Source: Bugulina stolonifera (lineage: Eukaryota; Bryozoa; Gymnolaemata; Cheilostomatida; Bugulidae). Taken from it: DNA of 64,000 nt. Every line of letters starts with the position of its first letter. The first letter of the stretch is position 1. The notes below the pieces were generated by a model, which was given only the letters and a program-made list of their open reading frames with translations, made no database searches and was not told where the DNA came from. The translations under genes and the position numbers were made by a program. The stretch covers positions 8,474,733-8,538,732 of the forward strand of contig OW285188.1 in NCBI GenBank assembly GCA_935421135.1. The letters are read 5' to 3'. Of this stretch, positions 47,601 through 59,405 are shown piece after piece.

Positions 47601-50600
47601 TCCTGCGAAGTACCCAATTAGCTGTCTCCTGGGATGTGTGGATATAGTGGATGTTTTACCACAGGAAGAGTATAGAATACAGGTAGCCTAGACTAGTAGT
47701 TATCATTGTCTGCATATGGTAGGCCTGTATTTGAGAGCAAAGTTATATTATATATGCAGGCCGCTATGTACCTGTATGTAGTATCATATGGGTCAGCCAA
47801 TCGTGCTAAAACCAAACGGCCTGGTCTTTAAAGTGTTTACTTATTAGCCTATCAACCATTTTCTCCGAGTTTTATCCAAATTAGCTATTGTGTGGCCCAC
47901 ATTTGAGTCTCCTTGATTTCAAATTTATATTAGTTTTTGGGGGTTTGGCAATTTTTTATATATATGTATGATGATACATCTAATATTAGTTTATATTCTG
48001 CATTTGGTAACATATTACGGAATATGTTACTTGTTAGATTGGTAGGCACTAGACGAGTAGCTTTTTGGTTTAGCCAAAATTCCAAATGTTTATTCTTACT
48101 GAAGGATAAAACCACTAGTGAGTAATAATGACCTAATAGTCTCCTTCATCTAGACAGCTGATTGGTCAAACCACTGAGACCATGCTGCCATTTGTTACCA
48201 TATTTTACTGTCTACCGAAAGACCAAAATATATTATACCATCTACCCAAAGACCAAAGACCCACTCTTGAACCTTTTTGTTTACATAATCAAGCAGTCAA
48301 TTATATGCACGTAACTAACTGCTTCTACATGGCTACAATTTACTTAGAAATTCACATTTCGAAATTTTGAAATGACTCATTTCAAAGAGAGTACACTGAA
48401 GTAAAGCACACTGGAGTAACGGCATGTTGTATTATAGAGGTGATATCACTCTGCAGATGCTCATAATAGGTTATTTGAAAGTTTCATAAGGTGCTTACTT
48501 CTATATCCATCTGGACACCTGGTGGCCCTTTGGAGTTTTTACTTTCTGAACTAGAGCTACAAAAAGTGGAACATTCCGCAGCATATTAGCTTGGTGTGAG
48601 CCAATGTAGGCTAGTTGACCCAATAGCAAAGCACCATATCCTTTATAGTGTTGTTTTACTGTTTGACCAAAGGGTCAAATTGCTATGTAATCCAGGAATT
48701 TGTTGTTTACTGTAGAGTTAAAACTGTTTCTTATCATTAGAAAATGTTCATTAATAAGTTAAATTATTTGGCCTCATTACTTATGCACATTTTTAGCCTG
48801 TGGACAATGTGGCATTTACTATTTCTGGTGAAAATAGTTTTAATTTACATATTTAGGATTAATTCAACACTGTCAAAAATGTGCAGCCACTTCACTGAAC
48901 AGGACAGAGGGTTGATGAATTTAGCTATAAATAATATCAATTTATGTGCCTGCAACAGACAGTAAACTGTAATACAATACACCTACTGCCAAGCTCTGTA
49001 TTATAATTGGCACAAATCACTCCATATCATGGCTTCTAACAATAAATATGTGTTAGATGGTGAAATTGTAGCATACAGCTACTTGGGGTTGGGAGAGAGT
49101 CAAAAAAGACTAATAAAAATATCTGGTTTGAAGTTACTCAACATTATTCAGCAGAATTGGAAGATGCCAGTTTCGGTTAGACAATTTACTAGTATCACAC
49201 TAGTACACTGGCATGTCATGGAACATTTCTACTGTTGTACAGTGGTAATCCTATACCACATTGGCTAAATACATATTGCTATAATATAGTAAAATATAGA
49301 ACTTTATGAGGGTAATTTGCTTTGTGCGTCAACCAGTACTTTTGGCACAAACTGCAGATATTATATTATGACTAATATATATAAATACATGCACATGTAA
49401 TTAGGTGTTGACAGCATTGTATAGCATGAGCTACTTCTCCCTACATGCTGCTGTTATAATGATATAAACAGCTGTGCTTGCCCTTGTTTCTGATTAGATC
49501 TAATGTAAGACAATACAATACAATACAATACAATACAATACAATACAATACAATACATACATGCAGACAGCACCATTACAAAGCTAATCTTGTTGATGTA
49601 TACTTTATAGCATAGCTTAGCATAGAATAGCATAGCATAGCAGAGCATAGTATAGCATAGCATAGCATAGCATAGCATAGAGCAACTTGCATGTAGGTGG
49701 CTATTATTTTCTTGTTTGTTTCTTGGTGAAAAAGGCAGCGAAATTTGGTGCAACTCTATTTTTTAACTTAGAATGTATACATTTGAATTAAAGGAAGAGA
49801 CTAGACTGGAGGTGAATAAGCCTATCTCCCACAGCTCTCTAGTCAATAAGTAAATAGGATCAGGACAAACTTGTCTAGCAGGACTTGAAAGTAGAATAAT
49901 ATAACCAACATTTAAAGCAATAACTAAATATAATTATATAGACCACATGGTTCTGGGAAAGCTAAAGTGTTTATGCAAATTATTACTGAAGGGTGTAAAC
50001 ACAAGCCTATGAAAAGAAACCATCAACCATGAGTCAACCATCTATACCAGGTCTACTCAGAACATACAAAAATTTATCAAAAAACAAGATTTTATTCCAC
50101 AATAATATTTGGTGAAATAACACTAATAGCTATGAAGTATTTGTCACTTCCTATACCCAACAGTAAGCCTACCTACACAGGATTATAATGTTGCATCACT
50201 GCTAAAATGAAAAATTGTCTTATTTATGCAACAATAATACTTTCTGACTAATGGGTCCACTACACGTATGAGTAAATGGAAAAGGATGCAGTATTATATA
50301 TTCTAATTTTTGAAAATTATTTTGTATCTAAACTACTGCAACAATTTAAATGAAATCGTTAAATTCTCTTCTCTGTTTAGCATTCACCTCTCTCTGAACT
50401 TGAATCTAATTTACAAATGTTTACCTATTAATACTGGCAACTGTCTATTGTAATCAGTAACTATCTATGTTTGTAAAGAATGAATGAAAGCATAATAGAT
50501 ATTTCTAAAGGTTTATAAGTAGCAATCCACTTGTATTGCACCTGTAGGGCTACAATCTGTATTCATGTAATATCATAATGATACTGGGGAGGTAATTAAA

Positions 50601-53600
50601 TCAGTAACATTTCACAACACTACATACATAATCAATACTCATGATCAGGCAATGTTGGCTACTGCTGCTGTTGCTGCTTACAATGCTACAAGGTTTTGTC
50701 AATAACACTGGAATAATTTACAATTATTTGCCGTTGATTGGATTAAACAAAGTTTACCCAAATATGACATCAATCATTGGGATTAATTAATTAATGGTCT
50801 GCTTGGAGCAAAGATTATCCTTTGGTAATAGCTCAAATATAACACCAGTTAGCTTACATGTATGATAAAGAATTACAAGTTTATTTTATGAAAGCTTTAC
50901 AATTTTTCAGAATATTGAAATGGGGTGGGAGTCTCCAAGTTGGTTGGACACTGTCATAGGCAATCACATTTTGATTAATCTATTCTTATACAAGGTATAA
51001 CAGACCTGTCCAGGACAGTTGAGCTGTCAAGTCTTGTGGCCAGAACCGCTTGGTTTACCTGAATACCAATGCGTACAATATGAAAAAAGCCCTCATTTTC
51101 AAGGACAGAATTTATTACTATTTGGGAGAATAGTAATAAATTCATCTAGTGGAGAGAGTATTGTTTACTGGAATCTCCATCATTTACCAGTTTAGGTCTT
51201 GTTCTACATGCATAATAATATATCAAAGTCATTACTGTATCTGGTTCTAATCTAGACTAGGGGTACTTTCAAGCACCTGAACTGAGCTGTCACTAATAGC
51301 GAAGCATGCCATTGATTTATGAATAGAACAGTTCTTATCTCTGTATGGTGCCTAATGCTGATTATTGTAATATATAACAGTGTAACAGAGCAGCTGTGCT
51401 GGGGATACATTCAACCTTTCCAGCATCCCATACATGTATCTCTGTATTTAGTTTCTACTTATCATAATTTAATTGTCGAATAATGGCCTTCAGGCTGTGA
51501 ATTATAGACTGTCACATAACCATGATTTGTTGTGCAGAGACGCAGTAAAAGTTCAATTCATATTCCTTTAACCTGAGTTCCTAGGGACTGCTAATGCATC
51601 CTGTCTCGGCTCTGTTACTATGTTTAGCTAGTGGCTAACTGGCATATTGATTCATGTATTTTTTTATACTTTGTAGTTTCCTGATGGAGAATCCTCTAGC
51701 CCTTATGTCTTTATTTGTGACAATCCTCAAGAATTGTCGCTGAAGTTCCCTATCAAAGGGCAGCACAAAATATGTAAGTCCATACAGTTTCTGCAAACCT
51801 GTTTTTCAGTCTGTTATGTGCTAATGATAAAAGCAGTTTGTGGGAATAAATCTCAATATGATTATTGTTTTTTGCAACAAGTAGCCTATAAAAAGTGGAG
51901 CTTTGAAATAATGTTATATGGCTGCATTCTTGCTAGCTGAGAAAGGTTTTTGTTTAATTTCAGGAAACAAATTGAATGGATAATTTCATTTGTTCCTTGT
52001 AAATCGTTGAATGGGTGTTCACAAAAAAAACGCTATTGTTGAGTAGACAGGCTACAATGAGTTATAATTATTTAGATGCCTGATGCTACCTTATGCATAA
52101 ATTCTTGCAATTCAACAAAGTTCATTTTATAAGGATAAACTCTCAGCTTACATTCTAACAAAGAGAATATATCATAGACTTATAAATAAATGTGTGTAGT
52201 TATGGGATACACACATTGGTATTATAAGTCTATGGAGAGACCAGTATAAAAATAATGTACCTAGTGGTATACACACATATTTGTATTATAAGTCTATGGA
52301 GAGACCAGTATAAAAATAATGTACCTAGTGGTATACCTTTTAAATGGGAGTTTTAGCTAATCTAGATAACAGTTTGTAAACCCTACTTATCACTAAATAA
52401 TTGTTATTATTTTTACAAAACTTGTCAAGATTGATTAGCTGGATTAATCGACCCTTAGAGCCTAAATATCATCAAACCCTCTATGTGGTGAGGAGGAAGT
52501 CTGAGCTATTCCAATATGTTACTCACTTCAACTCACCACATTTTGTGATAAGTATAATAGAATCAAGATTATATGAATATAACAATATAGTACCATGTTA
52601 ATATCAAAGCCATTATTACACTGAAATGTGTTAGTGCATTCTCAACTGGAGGTGCCAGGACTGTCAAATAGCAGGTTATGGTATCAGACTATACACAGCC
52701 TATGGAGATCAATAAAACATGACCACAACATTGTAAAATAAACCATTATGGCAGTTCTAAGCACTCCGATGTTATGGTAAAGATATACATGTATTTTTGT
52801 AATTCTACGGAAGCCTATCAGATATTGTAACCAGAATATGCATTATATACCATGGCTTAAAATAGCAATATGTAACACAAGCTAATAATAAACAACAAAT
52901 ATACAGCCATAAGCTCTAAAATTGGTTGGGAGTAATTGTATGAATAATTAAAATGTGGGCTACATAGCTGTGAAAACTTACAAGTATTACACTACAATAA
53001 CCCCTAGCTTTTATCATCTATTAGTGGACTTCAGAAATGTAACATTTCTAATAAAGGTAGCCTATAATAGTCCTACTCACAAAGACATGCTGAATAGTTA
53101 TATACATATACATCTGGTTAAGAGCTTTACTAATAACACCTGATGGTGTCCATCAGTGTGAAGTATCTACAAACCCATAATTATATTGTCAATATTGGTT
53201 TGGTACAGAATAACTGATCCACATCAAAACCGGTGAGGTAAAGGCTGAAAGTAGTTGAATCTGTTGGTGACAAGGGATATCTTATGTCCTTGTTGGTCAA
53301 ACATTTTCTCGCTCTATTAGACAAAACTGTTGAATTTTTTGAAGGCTGTAAATTGTAAAACATTGGCATCCATGTACATCTAGCAGCAGTCAAGTGGAAT
53401 TTTGCAGTAGTCAAAATATAGAAGTCCTGACAGATTTCATTGAGCACAGATCTGAGGATATGTCCTGCTACTGGATTAGCTTATGCACATGTACATTAGA
53501 TCTAGCAGATACAGATTATAACATACTTCACAGGAGTTGGCTTAACATATTTAAAAACTCAAAATTCTCTTAAAGAACTTTTTGGCTAGTTCTACATTTG

Positions 53601-56600
53601 TACAATCTACAAACTTATTCTAAATTTCTAATTTGTCTTTAAAATGGTATGCAAACACACAGACATAATGGATTATAAAATTTAAATCTCATGTACTTAA
53701 TCCTAATTGTTTTAATAGTTCTACTTCATTAAATTTTAAGGTTGATGTTGTTTCATTTTTTATTTTTCCAAAATTATAAGTAGTGTGTAGCTTAATTAAA
53801 AAATGTTACTGGCCTGCAAAGTGCAAACACAGAATGATTCAGTTATTGTAGGTCAATCAACATTCTTTCTTTGATTCAATTATTGAAATTAAATCCCTGT
53901 TCATGCTCACATCTTTCCACATGGTTAAAGCACTCTCCCTTTGAACTCAAAGCAGATAGTAATCTTAGATTATAGCTGAATAGAGCCTCTTGAAAGCCCT
54001 TAGTTGCAACACAACAGTGAGCATCCTGATTTAAGACCGGTACTCTTCTAAAACATTGCTGGTCCACATGGTAGCAGCTCTACAAATCAGGGTACTCCAA
54101 AATGCCACATGGCATTATGAATAAGGTGCCCGTAAACATTGGGAGCAGGTACTCTCATGTTTATTTGGTATGATAATGGTTTGTCAATAGTTGATGTTCA
54201 CTTCCTCTGGCACTCATTACTCAGTACATCATCTCTTTCTGTAGGACATAAAATCCTCTCATCAGAATAACTTGATGTAGATTATGATTTACAAACTCTG
54301 ATTTGTAATATTTCCACTTGAAATTCATGAGACAGAGTTACAAAAGCTCCTGCTTCCACTAGTCAGAATTTGTAATGTCTGGTGATTAATGAAGGTATAT
54401 TCTACAGTACATATATATACAACAGGTATACGTGTCAGATCTATCAAACTACAACCTGCTATGATAATAGAAAAATTCACATTTGTTTTGGTTATTTGCC
54501 TTAGAGGTATACAGGATACTGTGGCAACAGCCCTTGTAGTCATGACAATGTTGCATGAAATTGGGATAATCTATCAAGCAGTGAAGAGGACAATTTGATT
54601 TAAGGAAAGATATGAGCTATTTAAATTCTCTCTCAGACTCATAAATCTGTATGGATAATTAGGTTGATTAGCATACAAACTGGAAAAGGGGAATCAATGC
54701 ACAACACATATGTAAGCCTACTCCATCCAGTTTTAGCCTGTGGATATTTCTGGTAATAATATACTTGTTAAATGAACAAAGACACTTACATCTTGTATTC
54801 TAAAACTACAGCTACCAGTATTTTAACAGTGGATTGTAATGGCTAAGTCAACAAAATTATAATTATAAACCGCTCTCAGTGTTTAATGCTTTCTGCTATT
54901 AAAGAATAATACAAATTCAAATATTAACTTTTGCAAATTGTCAATAACATAAATGTCATATTATATCATAAATATCTACTTTTCTTACAAGTCACGTGTA
55001 CTACATCAGCTTTAATAACATCAGAAATGACTTCAAATTTGTTCACTTGTGCCATAACTATTCATGCAAAATCAAATACCTAGACTTCCTGAGAGGAATA
55101 TGTTATTATTCTCTTACTGTACTAGAATCACTCTTGTTGCATAGGCTGCTAGGAAATATTGATTGTGGTTATGATAAATAGCTTTGTATAAAGATTGCTT
55201 CTATAAATATTAGCATACTTCAGTGAGCAAGCTATTCAACTACTTGCTGGCACATGCTTCATTCTCCATACGCAAACTGATGAAAGAAAATGTGCAAAGC
55301 CCTTTGAGAAAACATTATAACCAGTTTGTCAAATAAACAAGATGGGAAAACAATCAACCAATTGATATTTGGATGTATAATGCCTGCCAGACTGCCTGAT
55401 GTACTGCCTGATGTACTGCCTGCCAGACTGCCTGATGTACTGCCTGCCAGACTGCCTGATGTACTGCCTGCCCACCTGCACATTCTTATCAATATCTTTC
55501 AGCTGATTTTTGTCCAATTTTCAACCAACTTGTGAGGGGAAAGTGTATTTAGACTATTTCACTGTCTTGTAACATATAAGTCTCAAATTAAGATAATAGC
55601 TCGTCTGATATCAAAATATGTTATACAGATGAGGAATCTAGACATTCTATAAGGTTCCATTCTCCAAGGTAGACAGACTATCATGATTGCACTACCCATG
55701 ATACTCCTATCTAGCTACTAACATCACTTCCTGTTTACAAATAATAGAAGGGTTAATGAGAAGCATTGTTGTAGTTTCTCAAAATAAATAGTAGACAGCA
55801 AAGTAAAGCAATAGTCACTTGCTAAGGACCAATGACTTTAATAAGCTATTTGAGAACTGCAAACATTATTTTCTGAAAATGGCTTAACAAGGTAGCAGCT
55901 ATAGCTGGTCTTGGTAGAACCAGTAATAACTGTTGTCTGCCGAGACAACCAGCTGGGACCAAAGACAATTCTAGCTAATGGCATAAGCTAAAACAAGTAA
56001 GGAGTAGGACTGCTACCATAGTTCCGTAGATCAATTTAAAACCTCCTGTAAGGTAGATTATTCTTATAGTTAAATTGTCACCTGAAAATTTATAGTTTCA
56101 ATATTTTAGTTGCTTGAATGAAGAAATATGAATATCTCACAAGGTTGAATGCTTATAAACATGAAGGAGCCTTTTATTTTAATAAAGAGGTACTTAGTGA
56201 AAAGCTGGCAATTGCAATTAATGCTAACCTGAGTTTACTTTGTTCCATTTATTAATGTTTCTCAGTTCAGTCAACAAGTGACTAATCAATGTCTCAATAG
56301 CATAATTTCTGCTTACAGATAAGTTGCTTCATATGTACAACAACATTTGTATTGTACAAGAATTCATTGCACTGGTAAATCATTAGCCCAATACAACAGA
56401 GAGCTATGAAGTGTAATCAAATCTATTTCAGACTCAGTGTCACAAGGAAAGCTGCAGATAATGTATATATATCTGATAATCATTATAGCCATGCTTTTTG
56501 TTATAATATTGATGAAGCTGTTCAATAGAAACTCTTAGGTAATCATGTTATGTAATTCCATGCAGGCTCTGGTGAGTACTAACTGTATTCCTATATCACT

Positions 56601-59405
56601 GCTAACAAGGCAGGGAAAGCTGTTTTTCTAATAATAGTTATCAGCAGCAGAAATATGTGCCAGGCATTGAGAAGGGAAGTCAATATGATAATAAAACTTA
56701 ATTATTCTGCATTCTTGTCTGTGGTCTTCCTTAGTATTATGACATAGATCACAGCTGACAAATATTGATGTTGGACAGGGTTTGGAAAACTGAACCAAAA
56801 ACAAATTTGTCAATTTCAACTTCTGGCCAATGCATTGGGATAATTAATTTGGCAATCATAATAATATGATGGTGAAAACAATGATATAGAAGCAGTTTCA
56901 TACAAGTCATTATATATGGTGATGTAATACTATTGATTAGGTTGATGTACATGTATATCAATTTGCCTATGCACTTGCATTATATACTCCAATAGCTATT
57001 GTTGTAATAGCTATTCATGTACAGCAAAGCATAGCCAACGAGGATAGAAATGAGGCTTAAGTTTTTCAAACATAAGACCACCCATATTATTTTCTATGGT
57101 ATTAGGATGATTATATGTATTAGTGTAAAAACAAGGTTATATTTTCATAGAATTAAGTGTATTTATTTCATAAATTGAGGGGGATGACCAGTAGACTGGC
57201 CTAATGCCAGTAGTGAATTTTGGTGACTCCGACAGGCACTATTTCGTTATCGTTAGGCTATTCTTCCTTTACATCATCAACACATTCAACTAGTAATGAC
57301 CTGATGATAATAACATAGCACGTACATGTATATAATAATCAGTTAGCAGATAACCTAGTCTTATATAACATACTGGTATTAGGTACCATAAACAGTACAG
57401 ACCTGCTTGTTGGAATAGCCTTCCTATTGCAATACTTCATCATGGTTTTATGACCTTTCATTTGATCCCTTCAAATCAATGAAACTGCTTGCTGTGTCTG
57501 TATAAGAAATATCATTAGTGTCAAGGTTTAGAGGCCTTGTAGAAGATACACAATTCTCATACTGCTAGAAAACAATATCTAAATTATAACTCTAGTCATC
57601 ATTTTGCTGTGGCAAGACATTGACTTTCCTCTGTAAACAGGCTAAGGTGGCAAAACAAGATAATTATTATTTCATGATGCGCAAAGCTTTAGTTATCTGA
57701 TACTTCAGCCACCTAAGCAGATAATAGACTCTACAATGTTTGAAGAATGCTAGCAATAATCTACAAATCTATAACAAAATTCACTGCATAACTAATATTT
57801 CCATCATCGTTGCTAACTTGATAATGCATTTCCACATTTTTGTGTCAACTGAGCATTGTAATAAGGCATGACCAGTATAAATTGGCTGTGCCTTTGATTC
57901 GCACTTGAGACCAAGCCATCTGGCCTGCATACAATTTGCTATGCAATATATCCATCATTGATAGCAGAGAGTCATGAAACATTGTCTTGTTTGTGTAGAG
58001 ATACATGTGTAGGTATGCCTGATGCCTTGTATTCTATCATAGCTTTCACTGTGTATAATGATAACACAATAATGCAGGCTTGCATTTATAGCACAGCATA
58101 ATATTATCATTGCAACTCAAGCATTAAACATCACAACCACATATTCATGGTATTCAATGTAACACCAGCTTTGCTGATTTTAAGATTTGAGAACATTGTG
58201 TTGTTTCCTATTCACACCAAGATGCAATACACATGAATATAATTTCTAAACCATGTATTTAACTGCTTTGGTGCTTTGTGTCTGACAGTCTGGTAGATGA
58301 CTAGCTGGCCTCAATGAATTGGCACAAGACACACTAATGAGCATTGCCATGGCATTTCCATCAAGCACATAATCACACTAACTTCCATGACTAAGAAAAT
58401 TTATGGATCACTAATATTGTTGTTGGGGTTTTACTATATACTGTACTCATGCACTTGGAATAACTGCCTATTCATCAGGCTACAAGTTTAAATCCTAAGA
58501 AATAAGCTTAGCTGTATATTGAAAGTTCGTTCACATACCAAAGATGAACAAATTTCCTGTGTTTCTCTGAGTTAGTTTCAAGTCAATGTACATGTCACAA
58601 CCTGTAGTTGTGTTTTCATATGTGTATTTAACTAAACTAAATACTTTGGTTATATATGATATGCAAATAGTGCTCAAAAGTATTAATAACAAGTTAAGGC
58701 TTGTAGACAATCTTTGTTTACATTGTATACCAATTATCACTGCCAATTGTAACAATGAGTATGAAAACTTGTTGGTTGAGAAGAGCTATAAGCAGATCGG
58801 TAAAGGGACGTTGTGAAAGTGTCAGTTAGAAAACTTTCTTTTGGAGTTTAGAGATTAGGGATTGGCGTTTGGGGATCGAGGTTTTGAATTTTTTGGAATG
58901 TCCTGTTTCTAACTGACATTTTCGAACAGTCGCAAATTCAAGCAGGTCCTACCAGCAGTCTTTGCTAGTTGATAGTCTTATATCACATCAGATCAAATTT
59001 AAATGTAAATGAATGATGGATTTTCAACGAATTTCAAGCACAAACATTTAATTGGCTATCAGCTTATATACAACTATTAGCTTGTACTCAACTGCACTTT
59101 CTCAGTTAATTAGTAATGTGATTAACATTAGGGTTTCTTCTCACATCATTGATTCTTCAATGTTGTTTGCAGTTTATAGCCTACAATATACATCTCAAAT
59201 GTAATACCCCATTTAGGTTTAGTGTTGGCTTAGGAATATAAAAGAGAAAAAGAAAACACAGTTTTGTAACCATAATTATAAGGTCAAAATAATGACCTTA
59301 ATAATTTATACAATTATTAATTCCCTCAAGTCATTTCCATAAGTTTCAGGGAAGCTGTGCGCAATGAATAAGGATAAAGCTGAGAGGAGCAACCAGTTTA
59401 TTTGA
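37765..59405 (+). CDS. TRIP4: Activating signal cointegrator 1 (whole gene)
   Basis: A subunit of the ASC-1 complex (with ASCC1-3), known in animals as a transcription coactivator and in ribosome-associated quality control. Exons: 37765-37844, 38206-38365, 38584-38682, 39321-39465, 39571-39689, 40041-40213, 41292-41455, 44178-44335, 45129-45307, 46707-46825, 47588-47682, 51677-51773, 59350-59405. They give 1644 nt and 547 aa in one frame, close to the roughly 580 aa of vertebrate TRIP4. The start has a good context (gcaATGG) and the N-terminus (IWIDEQLSKLLGFD) fits the family. Order: N-terminal helical domain, C2HC5 zinc finger, linker, C-terminal ASCH domain. No close polyadenylation signal was recognised. 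Confidence 0.95.
38804..39029. repeat. 35-bp minisatellite in TRIP4 intron 3
   Basis: Six to seven units of aggtgttcactgtattgagt followed by acaagcagcacat, with few differences between units. Confidence 0.92.
39571..39689 (+). CDS. TRIP4: TRIP4 exon 5: C2HC5 zinc finger
   Basis: Residues about 162-201, the most conserved part of the family. Metal ligands are visible in HPCVCQGHKHGLINNCLSCG, VVCKQEGSGPC and VFCGTL, completed by VC at the start of exon 6. In vertebrate TRIP4 this zinc finger mediates contact with nuclear receptors and coactivators. The whole finger lies in one 119-nt exon. Confidence 0.96.
40041..44335 (+). CDS. TRIP4: TRIP4 exons 6-8: central linker
   Basis: Three exons (40041-40213, 41292-41455, 44178-44335) encode about residues 202-366, mostly charged and probably helical (QSKKAKEHKDKLLNYDKT). 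The conserved TRIP4 segment RTKVIDDESDYYATD is followed by a Lys/Arg-rich stretch (SRRDKKITFDFAG) that could act in nuclear import. Confidence 0.92.
45129..59405 (+). CDS. TRIP4: TRIP4 exons 9-13: ASCH domain
   Basis: Residues from about 407 to 547 form the ASCH domain, a small beta-barrel thought to bind RNA. Recognisable pieces: MCMSMHQPWASLLVAGIK (exon 9), EGRSWYSAHRGRLWIAATAQ (exon 10), YPISCLLGCVDIVDVLP (exon 11), YVFICDNPQELSLKFPIKGQ (exon 12). Exon 13 at 59350-59405 encodes WKLCAMNKDKAERSNQFI and a stop. It completes the invariant KIWKL motif across a 7.6-kb intron. The tail is a few residues shorter than in vertebrates. Confidence 0.88.
49511..49557. repeat. (CAATA)n microsatellite
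   Basis: Nine consecutive pentamers in TRIP4 intron 11. Confidence 0.97.
49606..49682. repeat. (AGCAT)n microsatellite
   Basis: About 15 pentamers with a few substitutions. The reverse-complement array occurs at 61405-61467. Confidence 0.95.
52209..52334. repeat. Tandem duplication, 62-bp unit
   Basis: Two nearly identical head-to-tail units starting acacacatt and containing ggagagaccagtataaaaat. Confidence 0.95.
55381..55472. repeat. Minisatellite based on ctgcctgatgta and ctgcctgccaga
   Basis: 12-bp half-units combined in a 24-bp period, about four full units. It translates in either direction as simple repeats (ARLPDVLP), but no gene signal surrounds it. Confidence 0.93.
58814..58926. 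repeat. Fold-back repeat
   Basis: Inverted ends of about 20 bp (aagtgtcagttagaaaact at left; in reverse aaaatgtcagttagaaacag at right) around a 70-bp G-rich middle. Probably a very short MITE. Confidence 0.6.

Larger units (their letters stand above)
47683..51676. other. TRIP4 intron 11
   Basis: A 4.0-kb intron. Apart from the two pentamer microsatellites and a 10-bp hairpin at 48007-48030 (gtaacatatt/aatatgttac) nothing was recognised. An open frame at 49029-49268 has no recognisable domain. Confidence 0.6.
51774..59349. other. TRIP4 intron 12
   Basis: A 7.6-kb intron without recognised genes. It holds a tandem duplication of a 62-bp unit at 52209-52334, a minisatellite at 55381-55472 and a fold-back at 58814-58926. 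Confidence 0.6.

Noticed and set aside
49029..49268. 79-codon open frame in TRIP4 intron 11 as a nested gene
   Set aside because: No recognisable domain, no splice or promoter context, and length is within chance for AT-rich intron sequence.
51957..51990. Acceptor ttcag/GAAACA as the last TRIP4 exon
   Set aside because: Joining to exon 12 gives TGA immediately and loses the conserved WKL; 59350 fits the family.
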